Shown piece after piece: positions 10,892-21,246 of a DNA stretch of 64,000 nucleotides. A program made the position numbers and the translations under genes. Below the pieces are notes generated by a model, which made no database searches, was not told the origin of the DNA, and was given only the letters and a program-made list of their open reading frames with translations. Source of the DNA: Agaricus subrufescens (taxonomy: Eukaryota; Basidiomycota; Agaricomycetes; Agaricales; Agaricaceae); assembly GCA_029945375.1 (NCBI GenBank), contig CM057068.1, positions 804,332 to 868,331 of the forward strand. Direction: 5' to 3'. Numbering within the stretch: the stretch's first letter is position 1; the number at the start of each line of letters is the position of its first letter.

Positions 10892-12697
10892 CTACCATCC
10901 ACCAGGAGGCAGTTCAGTGAGTTCCCAAGTCCTGTTAGCCTCGAGATTGAAGATTTCGGTGTTACAGGCATCCACCCAGTGTTCCCTGTCAGGGGACTGC
11001 ATAGCAAGCCTGTAGGTGCGAGGATCAGCTGTAGAAACAGCCCCAGCAAACTCAACCTCATAGAAGTCAGTATCAGCTGAAAGGGCAGCCTCATCGTTGT
11101 CTTCTGGGTCTCTAGCAGGCAGATTAGGTTGTCTGACCTTCCACCAGTCACCAGGGGGCTTCCGAATGCGTCCAGTGCGATGTGGCACTCTGGGAGGCTC
11201 AGGGGGCACTCCAGAAGTGGGAGGAGTCACAGGGAGCGGAATTGGAGCTTGTGGGGGCGGAGTAGCAGGGCTAGGAGGAGGAGCAGGGAGAGGAGTCTCC
11301 TCTTTGAGAGGAACAGAAGGAGTTCTCAGACTGGGAGGCTGAAAGCGAGCAGGGAGGGGGCTAATATCACCCCCTTCATCTAGGAGAGGTGGCACTCCAA
11401 AATGCGACATTGGTGGTGCAGGAGAAGGCTCAGAAGTAGTCTGAGGCTCAGGGGAGGGGGGAGGGCCAGCAAATAAAGGAATAGCATCGAGTTGGGCTTT
11501 AGAAGTCCCAGGGAAGTACCTCTCGTCAGAATCAGCTCTCTCTGAGATCACAGAACGCTTAGTGACTGGATTATAGAACTTCCAGCCTTTGTAGCCTGCA
11601 GGATAGCCTATAAAGACGCATTTTTCGTAGTGAGGCTCTAGAGAAGTCCTCTTATCTCGCTGTACATGCACATAGGCAGTACACCCCCATACTCGGAGGT
11701 GGGAGACATCAGGTTTTTGCTTATAGAAAGCCTGGAAAGGTGTAGTCCCCGAGAGTGAAGCAGTAGGCAGCCTATTCCAGACATGGACCATAGAAGAGAC
11801 ACATTCTCCCCAGAAAGATGCAGGAAGTTGAGATTCCGAGAGCATAGCAGTGATTCTCTCACCCATAGTCCTATTAGCTCACTCCACAAGGCCATTTTGC
11901 TGAGGCCTGTTGCGAGTAGAGTGCCTCCTTTCGATCCCAGACTGCTCTGTGAACGTTAGGAAGGCCTTAGACATGTATTCACTGCCTTTATCGTCCTGTA
12001 GAGCCCGAATTTTGACTCCAAGTTGATTTTCGGCCCAAGACTTGTAGACTTTGAATGCTTCAAAGGCTTCTGACTTGCTCTTAAGCAAGTGTACAGCCTG
12101 GAATCGCGTTGCATGGTCTATAAACGTGATCCAGTACTTGTAGCCTGAGTGGGAAGCGACTGGGAGCAGTCCGTGAAGATCTGAGTACACCAGCTCAAGA
12201 GGAGATCGATTATGGCTAGAGGAGGGGGGAAATGGAGGTGAATGCATCTTTCCTGCAAGGCAGGGCTCACATATTGGGTCAGGAGGAGCATTAGAATCGA
12301 GTTTAAAGCCTGTAACAAGGTCCTTACTCAACATAGACTTCACATCAGCATAATTGTGATGAATGAAGCAACAATGCCACAGGGAGAGGTCAGCTGGCAG
12401 TGTAGACACAGCAAAAGCGGCCTTGGAAGTGATTGTAGAGCCATCTAGCTCAGCAGAGTTGTTGGAGTGAATAGTGGCCGTAAAAAGTGTTGTTACCTTG
12501 CACTGGAAAGCGATAGAGTGAGCCGGAATGGTGATATTAAAGCCCTTGTGCTGAGCAAGGTATAGACATGACAGCAGACTACTCCTGAGGTCAGGAACAT
12601 GTAGTACCTTCGAAAACTTGACCGCTCTAGCCTCCTTTCCATTAACAACTGGCTTAAACACCACAGAACCTATCCCTGCAGAGTATACTACTGAATT
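10892..12697 (-). pseudogene. copia C0 integrase and linker
   Basis: From 12697 downwards: NSVVYSAGIGSVV, the HHCC module (WHCCFIHHN..CEPCLAGK), the integrase catalytic triad contexts FIDHATRF, LQDDKGSEY and NRPQQNGLVE, then a TGA at 11879-11881 at the position of an Arg in C4. The next frame continues through the HYEKCVFIGYPAGYKGW motif (GKGR-like C-terminal part), a Pro-rich linker and NRTWELTELPPGG, where E2 cuts it. One nonsense codon, otherwise well preserved. Confidence 0.85.
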
Positions 12698-14812
12698 TTT
12701 TTTTTTTTTTTTTGTAATCAATGGGATTTATTTCAAAATCGACCTTAAGGGTGCCATAATGTGTTCCCCATACTTTACATCACCTGTACACTACCTCTGT
12801 CAGTGCGAGACATTACATTGAAAAGCAGACAACAGTTGCACAAAAGAAACGTATCCGGTGGACAAGGTCAACGCCATTTGAGAGAAAGAAAAATCAAAGC
12901 CATATCCGGAATCCAAATACAAGTACACGATCATAGAAAGTGAAACAGATAAAAGGAAACGTTCAAATGTTAGTACAAAGAAAAGAAACTCTATACACCT
13001 TCTTGTGACATTCCGTGACATCCACGGTTCCATCTTCATCATGCTGTCAAAGAAGACTCCACTCCATTTGTCCACTTCCCAGACATTTTCATATAGCGAA
13101 TTTATTGTCTCATGATAAAAGATCTTGCCTGTGAGTAGAGGAAGACGTTTCTTCTTCCTCTCCTTGTTTACTTCATCCCATTGGCGGTATACATCATCAT
13201 AATCCTTCTGCCAGTCGGGTTCAGCAATCCTCGGTACACGAGTGAGTTTGTCTTCGTCTTCGAATGCAAATGCTTTGGGGTTGTCATATAGGAATAGTAT
13301 GAGACCTTGAATGGACTCTATTCCATTGATAGAATAGTGGTCGGCTCTTCAAACATAGAGCGGGCACACATTGAGGATATGGCTTCATGTTTCCGGTGAG
13401 TCTTGTGAGCAGCGGCAACATTTGAAGGGTTTGTTAGGGAAGAACCAGGCATGGTAACTTCCAATTGGGGCATGGTTGGTGATCATGCGAGTGAGACGGG
13501 CACATAGAGGGGAATTGTGGGTGACTGTGACTCCAGCATAGTCGCAGAGCCACAGACCTAAATTAATGTGAGTGGGTTTGTCAACCTTAAACTCTACCTT
13601 GTCAGAGACAGCGGCACCGCCCTGTTTTAACCGTCCTGACTTCTTCCACTGATGTGGTTGATGGTCTGGTGAGGAGCCGTCCGGGCTCAACATCCCTTCC
13701 CTGAAACCAACATCCGATGTTCTTCCAATGCAACCAAAGGGGGAGGTGGCTAGCCCCACTCTCAATTGCCGCTTGGGTTTGTCTACCCACATGTTGTCTG
13801 GATACAAAGCACCATGCTTCAACCTCTCAGAGCGATCCATGCAGGAGAAGGTTTCATACCAGCTATGCCCCCAAAAGCATTGCCGGTTTGATTGGTCGTT
13901 AAAACCATGATGCCAGGTCGAGATAGCGTCCTTGACAGTTTTGCTTCTCACCCAGTTATATGAAGCTGAGGGGGGGAATTGTTGTCCCACTGTAGTGAAT
14001 GTCCTCACTTTGTTGGCATTGTGGTATGCCGTGAATGCTGCGTTTTGCAGAAGTCCATTAAAATCAGGCTGAGTAGTAGCCCACGACTCTCGAAAACCCT
14101 TCACCAAGATATCCACTTCAGGGAATTTGGTTACAAGAGCATCAAAAATGAGAGAGACAGCAATGGATAATTGACTGCCTACAGGCTTGGAGTTGGTCGC
14201 CATCAAATTATGGATAGTCGATGGGGAGGTGGTGTAGAGGATGACTCTTTTGGCTTCGAGTCCTTTCTCTAGTTTGTGGTACACTTTGAGGAGACCTAAG
14301 AAGGCTGAATATCCTACTAAAATTTCCTGGTTGACTCTTCTATCAGCAGCTTGGGTTTTGGGGTGTCAGATATCTCTGTGTTGGACGACAGAGATACAGA
14401 TGTGTGAATGTGAATGATCTTCAAGGGGGTGTTGAGGATCATATGGGTGATGGACACCTGCAGTGATGATGTGCAGATCGTTGGGATGGGTGATATTCGC
14501 GACGGTGAGGTCGTCATGATATCTTTGGGATGATTTGGAGTCCAAGGGGGGCGTCTCAAACTTGACTTTGTCCGGGAATCTGTCAATAAACCAATTGCCG
14601 GGTTGTACATGTTCAGAGAGGGGGTCAAATATCTCTTTACATGGAGTGTTAATGATGGTGTCAAGTGGTGACTTCATCTTTTTGCGTATGGCTTCAGTTT
14701 TGAATTCCAAAGCGTTGGGGTGGAAAGGGGTCTCTTTGGCTTTCCACCGCTCTAATAGTGAAAGAACGGGATGATGAGTGTGTAGCGTGTTCAATTGAGT
14801 AGAGGCTTGATC
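12698..14812 (-). mobile_element. LINE E4, 5'-truncated ORF2-bearing copy inserted in C0
   Basis: The poly-T at 12698-12713 is the tail. The 12-bp duplication taYcactgaatt (12686-12697 tactactgaatt, 14813-14824 taccactgaatt; one mismatch) brackets the element and matches uninterrupted copia copies. The 3' terminal ~70 bp (TGTAAAG..GGGGAAC..TTATGGCACCC..GAAATAAATCCCATTGATTACA) are nearly those of the gag-only elements E5 and E9. Truncated at the 5' end within ORF2. Confidence 0.9.
13320..14812 (-). pseudogene. LINE E4 ORF2, RNase H and C-terminal zinc region
   Basis: Reads from QLNTLHTHHPVLSLLERW (end of the RT tail) through an RNase H-like stretch with several frame breaks, then a 299-codon frame (14284-13385) ending ARLTRMITNHAPIGSYHAWFFPNKPFKCCRC. 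A TGA follows inside the expected ET(R)SHILNVC element. The CCRC...H...C arrangement is the zinc-binding tail usual in fungal LINE ORF2. The RT domain proper is absent because of 5' truncation. Inactive. Confidence 0.82.
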
Positions 14813-14824
14813 TACCACTGAATT

Positions 14825-15451
14825 ATCAGCTAATTGGATGGGAATGCAATTGGGCGAGTAGTTCTTGAACCAGTGACAATGTGGGGTCATATGAGAAGTG
14901 GCCCCAGTGTCTGCAAGCCAATGGAAGTCAGCATCGAGCTGTAGAGGTGTAGAAAGCGAAGGGGAAGGGGAGGGATGTGAGGCACTTGCATTTCCTGCAA
15001 ATTCATGGACTCTCTGCGCTTTTTCAGGGCTAGAACTCGAAGAGGAGCTTGCTGCAGAGCCTGAGGCGTCATTTGAAGCATCCTGAGCCTTGTTAGCCTT
15101 GTTTCTGCGAGTTCTAGGCTTCTGAGCGTCCTCCTGGGCGCGTTTTCTCGCGTTTTCGAACGTCCTACATGTCTCCACCTTGTGACCCAGCCTCCCACAG
15201 AAATTGCAAGTCCTATACGCGTTTTTGAAGCCAGAGTGAGTGGCTAGGGCCTGGGAGCCTCCCAAAGCGTCCCCAGCGCGTTTTTTGCGTTGTATATCCT
15301 CTGTGACAAAGGCCTGGTGGATGGTAGTCTTGTCCAGCTTGTCCATAAGCAGGAGAGATGAGGAGAAAGCGGAATAGTCATCAGGAAGGGCTCTGATGAG
15401 TGCCATTGATGCCAGCTCATCATCCAGCATCTCAAGAGTGAAGGAGGAGGG
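14825..15451 (-). pseudogene. copia C0 gag C-terminus and protease
   Basis: Frame begins SSFTLEMLDDELASMALIRALPDDYSAF and contains an intact CCHC knuckle (CNFCGRLGHKVETC) and the protease motif WLADTGATSHMT, then runs by chance in frame into LINE E4 (NSVV then DQASTQL), giving a 362-codon copia-LINE chimera. The chimera is an insertion by-product. The N-terminal gag is missing. Confidence 0.85.
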
Positions 15452-15583
15452 CATTCCTTCCTTGACCTCTTACCACTACCTTCCTCTTTTGGAAGCCTCA
15501 GTGGTTTTGTTGTAATAGTAGGGAATACACTTCAGTTATGCCTCCAAAACATTGCAACAAGTCCAACCAACCTCCTAAGTGTT
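15452..15583 (+). mobile_element. LINE E10, 5' end only
   Basis: CATTCCTTCCTTGACC, the hairpin at 15472-15505 and an ATG at 15538 (MPPKHCNKSNQPPK) match the start of E5 and E9. Homology stops after about 130 bp, where an unrelated spacer begins. Confidence 0.8.
15472..15505 (+). promoter_or_regulatory. LINE 5' hairpin, copy in E10
   Basis: Same stem, loop and spacing as in E3, in an otherwise lost element. Confidence 0.72.
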
Positions 15584-17177
15584 TGAATTATACCTTGGAA
15601 TCATGGATGGATTCATGGACTATTCATGTTTAAGTTGGCTTTTTGAGGCTATCTTTCCCAGTTCTTGCTCAATTAACAAGAGGTCTTTTGTATTGGATGA
15701 GGACAATTTTAGGCTATCTCCCCACGCTTTTAGTACAAAGGTCCATAGGGAGAATGCCTGTTAAAATGGTATTTTGTAACCTAAAAAAGCGAAATATTGT
15801 TTAGCTTCTCCAACATTGTTTTCCTGCTCAATTTGTGAGCTGTAACTTGTAGTAGCTACATGACATGCTATTCTATAAATCTCCATTGTATTGTATTGAT
15901 TGAATGCATGGCTGGCTTGCTATAATCCATCCTCTGTCTCTTTCTACTGAAAGTGTATTCTACATATATCTCCCTCAATTCTTGCTAGAATGGTACACCA
16001 CTACATTCATTCAAAAGCCCTTTTTAAGCACTTCCCATTGATATCTTTTGCATCTCAAACAATCAAGAAATGCACCTATAGCTGCTCTTTTTGTGTTCTG
16101 GGGAAGTGCTACCATATCAGGCTGTAGGCTAGTTTTCATAACATAATATTGCACAAACAAGAAGATATACTATGTCTGAATATGGCTTTTTTGTTTTAAA
16201 AGGATTGAGCCAGCCAGTAGCCAGCAATTGTGCAACCATTTATTGTGCTACTACTCTGATGGCATTGATGGGATTGTTGATGGGATTGTTGATGGTCTGA
16301 TGGCCTTCCATTCATTTATTGATGGCCAGAGTGATGCAGTGATGGAATCTATGATGCATTGATGGAACATGTGATTTGCTGATGAACAATATTTGATGGC
16401 TATAGTGATTAAGTGATAGCATCAATGATAAGTTGTTGATCAAGAGCTGATGGCCTGAGTGATGTCATCAGTGATGATATCAATGATATGTTGATAATCT
16501 AGATTTTTGGTCTGATCATTGTTTGGTGATATTGTCCATGTTCAGTAGCAGCAAGTACCATGATACTCCTCCTCACTCATAGTGGTGAGTACCATGGTAC
16601 TTGCACTCACCTGTAGTGGTGAGTACCATGGTACTCATGCTCACCTGTAGTGGTGAGTACCATGGTACTTGTGCTCACCTGTAGTGGTGAGTACCATGGT
16701 ACTTGCACTCACCTGTAGTAGTGAGTACCACAGTACTTGCACTCACCTGTAGTAGTGAGTACCACAGTACTCACACTCACCTGTAGTGGTGAGTATCACA
16801 GTACTCCCACTATCTCACAGTAGGCAGTATCATAATACTCCCATTTACCAGCAGTAGGGAGTATTACAATACTCTCATTCACTCACAACAGGGAGTATCA
16901 TGATACTTTGAATCACACACAGCTGTGAGTATAATCATTCTCTGTTTCCAGTGACATTGGGAGGCATGATACTGTGATACTAAAGAGCAGAGTATAATAA
17001 TACTCTTTGTGTAAGGAGTACCACAGTACTCTACTCAGCCCAGCCTGTATGCTTTGAGTAGTATGACAGTACTGCCCAGCCTTACCTATCAATAAATGGG
17101 AACCGTGAGAACAGACACACAACCCCGCATGTGCAGTTGTGGTGACCCCGCATGTGAGCCTCATATGTTATGCAAAT
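15584..17177. other. AT-rich non-coding spacer
   Basis: No credible ORF or RNA gene. The left part resembles no other sequence in the window. 16255-16500 is a loose run of TGATG/TGATGG words; 16538-17050 is a minisatellite described separately. The right edge abuts a truncated copia LTR. Confidence 0.6.
16538..17050. repeat. 34-bp palindromic minisatellite
   Basis: Units of 34 bp (CTCACCTGTAGTGGTGAGTA then CCATGGTACTTGCA) repeat about eight times almost exactly from 16572 and decay rightwards, with further degenerate units to about 17050. Most units contain a perfect or near-perfect palindrome, GAGTACCATGGTACTC or AGTACCACAGTACT, so each can form a hairpin. Not coding. Confidence 0.85.
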
Positions 17178-17332
17178 GTCACCTATCCGGAACAAGTCTA
17201 AGAAGCTAAGGGCTTCTAGAGCATTCACAGACAAGTTCAACATGTGCTTACTAATATATCACATGATCAGAAAGTCGTACCATCTCTAAGTCGATATACA
17301 AGACTGTTGGGGCACTCTAACACAAGACTGCT
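17178..17332 (-). repeat. truncated copia LTR (subfamily B, 5' part)
   Basis: Reverse strand starts TGTTAGACTGCCCCAGCAG at 17332 and follows the LTR-B sequence for about 150 bp to TTAGACTTGTTCC. Its first 24 bp are tandemly repeated with small differences, exactly as in the LTR at 49904. It interrupts the RT/RNase H part of C2 on its right. Confidence 0.82.
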
Positions 17333-18555
17333 GGGGCAGTCTAACAAGGGCACCTACAGCAGAGAGATAAGGAACTGATTTCATCTCAGCCTGCTCCTCA
17401 AGAGAGGGCACAATGTCCGAGAGCTCAGAACCAGGTGGAAGTGGGGTGGAAAGGGAATTAGAATCATCCATATTGAATTGTTCTAGTAGCTCCTTGATGT
17501 AGTGCTCTTGTGAGAGCGAAATGGTGCACTTATAACGGTCCTGCTTCACCTGAATACCTAGTAGCAGAGTGGTAGACCCAAGATCTCACAGTTTGAAGTG
17601 GCTAGACAGCTCAGAGACAACAGCAGAGACAGCAGAATCGCTTTTAGACACCAGGGTTATATCATCAATGAAGACAGGCACTATGACCTTGATGTCTCCC
17701 TTGGAATAAATGTAGATAGAGTTGTCAGAGCAAAGTCTGGAGTAGCCAATACCCTCTAGGACACTTCTGAGCTTCTTGCTCCATTGTCTAGCAGCCTGCT
17801 TGAGGCCATAGAGCAATTTACAGAGCCTGAAGACCATATCAGGTCCCCCAGTGTGGTAGCCTTCTGGTTGTCTCATATAGATCTCCTCTTCGAGTTCCCC
17901 ATAGCCAAAGGCAGAAGAGATGTCGACAGAGTGCATTTTGAAGCCTTCTCTTGCAGCTAAGGCTACAATGAGGCGCAGGGAGGCAGGGCAGAATGTAGGA
18001 GCAAAAACCTCAGTGTAATCGAAGCCTGGATGCTGGGAGAAGCCTTTAGGAACAAGGCAAGCCCTGTAGCACTCAATTGAGCCGTCGGCATGCCTTTTAA
18101 CCTTGAATACACATCCAGAGTTGACAACCTTCTTTCCAGGAGGCAAATCAACAAGTTCCCAAGTCCTGTTGGCCTCCAGATTGAAAATCTTGGTGTTACA
18201 AGCGTCCTGCCAGTGAGAGCGGTCAGGGGACTGCATAGCCAGCCTGTAGGAGCGAGGATCCGCATTAGAAACCGCTCCAGCAAACTCTACATCACAGAAG
18301 TCACTGTCAACCAAAAGAGCGGCCTTCTCTTCAAGTTCTGGGTTGTCTCCAGGTAGGTCGATGTTTTTGACCCTCCACCACTCACCAGGGGGTCGTCTAA
18401 CTCGATTGGTGTGCCTAGGGACTCGTGGAGGCTCAGCGGGCACAGGAGCGGTCAGAGGAGTGACAGGGAGCAGTGCAGGAGGTTGTGGAGGTGTTCTAGG
18501 TGGAGAGGGAGCGACAGGAGATGCAGGAGCGAGCACAGGAGATGCAGGAGCAATC
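17333..18555 (-). pseudogene. copia C2 reverse transcriptase and linker part
   Basis: From 18555: Pro-rich linker, NRTWELVDLPPGKKVVNSGCVFKVKRHADGSIE, FAPTFCPASLRLIVALAA, MHSVDISSAFGYGELEEEIYMRQPEGY and the catalytic VFIDDITLV box (copia RT YVDD position). A TGA at about 17586 and the LTR at 17332 end it. W-to-C and R-to-C changes relative to C4 fit decay by C-to-T mutation. Confidence 0.85.
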
Positions 18556-18803
18556 TGTCAGGTGATGACAGGTCAAGTCATCTGACAGCTTTGGAGCTCT
18601 GAGTTCTCACGAGAAACTGCCTAGTGCCCCAGCCCTGGAGTGGGCCTGCAGTAGTGAGTTCCAACTCTAGGCCTAGGGTACATATATATAATATCCTAGC
18701 TCCTACAATACCAAGACCATGTAGCTCAGTGGTTAGAGCTCCCTGGTGCAATTGGGGTGGTCCCAGGTTCAAACCCTGGTGTGGTCACTTTTCCATCCTA
18801 ACA
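18556..18803 (+). mobile_element. 248-bp LTR-like element carrying a tRNA-like gene
   Basis: Inserted in the Pro-rich linker of C2: copies C3 and C4 are continuous here. It is flanked by a perfect 5-bp duplication CAATC (18551-18555, 18804-18808), starts TGTCAGG and ends CCTAACA (near-inverted TGTYAGG termini), as integrase-inserted LTRs do. The first 34 bases fold on themselves (TGTCAG...CTGACA). A TATATATAATAT box lies about 25 bases before the tRNA-like sequence at 18715-18787. No ORF. Confidence 0.75.
18715..18787 (+). tRNA. tRNA-like sequence, anticodon GCA (Cys), inside LTR-like element
   Basis: Folds as a full cloverleaf of 73 nt: acceptor GACCATG/TGTGGTC (two wobble pairs), D stem GCTC/GAGC, anticodon stem CCCTG/TGGGG with loop GTGCAAT (U33, anticodon GCA), variable TGGTC, T stem CCAGG/CCTGG with loop TTCAAAC. 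The A box TAGCTCAGTGG and B box GGTTCAAACCC fit the pol III consensus, and CTTTTCC just downstream could terminate. Wobble-rich anticodon stem and its place in a mobile element argue for a mobilised or decaying tRNA rather than a host tRNA-Cys gene. Confidence 0.7.
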
Positions 18804-19127
18804 CAATCACAGGACCTTCAGGAGCATTCTGAGGTGCTTTAGGCTCTTCAGGAGGAATATCACTTGCAGGAGTCGGACTAGGCAGTGGAGACAGTGCAGG
18901 GAGAGGCCAGATACCACCCCCTCATCCTGGAGAGGTGGGAAGTCGAAATGCGATGAGGGGAGTGCTGGAGAGGGCTCTGAAGCGATAGGAGTCTTGGGAG
19001 AGCCGGGAGGGCCAGCAAATGAGGGAATAGCATCAAGTTGGGCTCTAGAAGTGCCAGGGAAGTACCTTTCATCGAGTTCAGCCCTTTCAGAGATGATTGA
19101 ACACTTGGTGACTGGGTTATAGAACTT
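18804..19127 (-). pseudogene. copia C2 integrase-RT linker part
   Basis: Pro/Ser-rich linker with SERAELDERYFPGTSRAQLDAIPSFAGPP, as in C4. It is interrupted at 19127 by LINE E5 and lies directly beyond the tRNA-like insert. Confidence 0.75.
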
Positions 19128-19394
19128 TTTTTTTTTTTTTTTTGTAATCAGTGGGATGTATTTCAACACTGGCCTCGTACATGGGGTGCCATAATGCATT
19201 CCCCCGGCTTTACATCACCTGCCAGCCCTACACAAGTACTATAACAAGTGGAATGACAAATCATGCATATAGGCTAAGAAAAAGTCCATAGAAGCAAAGA
19301 TATGCATATAAAAGAGAGTCTGCGGTGATACATACACAAGTGGTGATAGGTGGAAATGAAATGTAAAAGTAGTTAAAAATACACAATACCTTTG

Positions 19395-21146
19395 TTAAAT
19401 CTTCTTCAGTGGAAACTGGCGGTGAAGCCATTCCTGATCAAACTGATGTGCCCAGAATGGACAACTCTTCCTGTCCAGGGTGTAGTGATCGCACTTTTCC
19501 CGCTTTGGTGCGGTACAATTCACGCAATGCTGGTTCTCAACCGATTTGGCCAGAACCATAAGATGATGCGACTCCTCCCGATGAGGACCGCCACAGAGAG
19601 GACAGCACACACCTTCTCAGTGGCACTTTGATGAATGGTGGCCCCACCTATAGCAATGAGTGCATAGGACAGAGCCAGAGTGGGGGCAGGCACCAGCAAT
19701 CCTACAATTGATGCCTGCAACTTGAATGTGTTTCCCAATGAGAATCTTTGTGTTCGCACCAGAAACCAAATTGACAATGTCAACCCATGCTACGCATGAG
19801 TCAGCGTGGGGAGAAGTCCACATAATGCAGATGTTGTGGGTCCAATCGGCTAGCAAATTGCCAATTTGAGATAGCTTGAATTTGTCGTGAATACAAGCGG
19901 AGGTGGGCGTGAGCCACTCTTTTGAAGTGGGGTCAGTGATTGGAATATCCACAATCTTAAGATAAGATGTGGATTTGATAGGGGAGGTGCAGATCAGCTT
20001 CACGCCCTCAGGGATGGGGAAGTGAGACTTGATGTGCTTGAGCACGAAGTCAGCCTCCAATCTGGTAGGAACAACATTAGTGGTCAGGATGACTTTACCC
20101 GGGCCACCTTCATCAAGGGATGAAAAAAGCACGAGCCGAGAATCTGGCAAGTGCTTTTTGATAAGGGTATTGATCTCTTTCAGGACCATAGAAGAGATCC
20201 AAGTGGCTTTGAAGTTGAGCGCACTTGGAACGTGAACAGAAATGCCTTGGCATGAGGGGCTGTGGATGGTATGCTTACCCTGGCAATGGTGACGTTGCTT
20301 GGGTGTGGCGACGGAGACAGCGGGAGCTTCCGAAGGAAGCAGATGCTGCTGTAAGACTGGAGCAGGTGCACAATCAGCTTTTGCTGGAGCACTCTGCTTG
20401 GGAGGGGTGGAGGGAGCCGTCTTGACTTGTTTAACCTGGGGTTTCGGGATAGGCCAAGGGCCCATACCCATGGTACCAAGGGGGAGGGGGCCAAAATCCA
20501 CACGTTGAGAATGTGGAAGGCCATCAAGTAAGTTAGCGGTGGTGAAACCACTGTCACACTTGAGGTCTAGGATCCTCCAGTCTCTCAGAAGAACCTGGAG
20601 ACTAGTGAGTATTATGGAGAGGAAACAGGGAGTTTCTGCATCCGAATGAGTAAGGAGAGACATGTACTCCACTATGTTTGTTAAGAATGCACCAATGCCA
20701 GAGGCGGAGGCGCTGCAAGTAGGAAGGCTTGGGACAGGAGGGTCTGGGCTGATTTCTACTGGGACTCGAGCAGGGGACTCAGTAGTGAGCATAGTGGAGG
20801 GGGTAGGAGACAGTTGTTCAGGTCTCTTGCCCAGAATAGACTCAGTGACTTGCATCAACTGCTGTTGGGGGGCGGAATTGAATGCAGACAAGATTTCCGC
20901 AGGTGGGAGTAGATTTCCTGGATGAGAGGCCAAAGGCCGCTTGGACAGGAAGGGGTTATTGCCAATGTATGTCTGGCCAGGATTAGAGACTGTGCCCACA
21001 TAGAATGAGGGCTCAAGTTTGGATGGAGCCTGACTCAGAGTGTCTGAGTCAGAGTCTAGGAATTCCTCAATCGTCTCACAACAAAGAGGAGCAGGCATAC
21101 CCGCTGGAGGGGGTTGTTGAGACTTATTGCAACATTTCAGAGGCAT
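19395..21146 (-). pseudogene. LINE E5 ORF1 (type-2 gag-like), one stop codon
   Basis: ATG at 21146 (MPLKCCNKSQQPPPAG) gives a frame colinear with the intact E9 protein. It ends in a TGA right after CYRWGHHSSKCH; the same frame then continues EGVCCPLCGGPHREESH...CVNC...CPFWAH..FPLKKI to the natural stop. One nonsense codon therefore removes the second and third zinc modules. Many CpG sites of E9 are TpG or CpA here. Confidence 0.87.
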
Positions 21147-21176
21147 AATCAAGTGTATTCCCTACTAGCGCAGCTA

Positions 21177-21211
21177 AACCACAGAGGCTTCCAAAAGAGG
21201 AAGGTAGTGGT
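21177..21211 (-). promoter_or_regulatory. LINE 5' hairpin, copy in E5
   Basis: Inner stem intact; outer stem CCAC/GTGG with a T-T mismatch, as in E9. Confidence 0.72.
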
Positions 21212-21246
21212 AAGAGGTCAAGGAAGGAATGTGGGTTATAGAACTT

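Larger units (their letters stand above)
10890..15451 (-). mobile_element. copia element C0, internal fragment, with LINE E4 nested
   Basis: Minus-strand gag C-terminus, protease, integrase, linker and the start of RT are present. E4 (12698-14812) splits the protease/integrase spacer. The RT side is cut at 10890 by the poly-A end of E2; the gag side is cut at about 15451 by a LINE 5' end (E10). No LTR survives. Confidence 0.85.
19128..21231 (-). mobile_element. LINE E5, full-length type-2 gag-only element
   Basis: Perfect 15-bp duplication TGGGTTATAGAACTT at 19113-19127 and 21232-21246, inside the copia integrase tail. Poly-T at the left, CCCACTGATTACA before it on the minus strand, and the 5' hairpin at 21177-21211. 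2,104 bp with ORF1 only. Confidence 0.92.

Noticed and set aside
11097..11383. Gly/Ser-rich plus-strand ORFs opposite copia linkers (also near 18411, 38875, 43955)
   Set aside because: They are antisense of the Pro-rich integrase-RT linker in several copia copies; no independent start or homology.
16572..16810. CRISPR-like array
   Set aside because: Contiguous 34-bp tandem units without unique spacers, in a eukaryotic context.
18715..18787. Ordinary host tRNA-Cys gene
   Set aside because: It lies inside a TSD-flanked insert in a dead copia, and the anticodon stem relies on wobble pairs. Kept as tRNA-like.
18556..18803. tRNA-derived SINE
   Set aside because: The tRNA part is at the 3' end in its own orientation, there is no poly-A or LINE-like tail, and the ends and 5-bp TSD are LTR-like.
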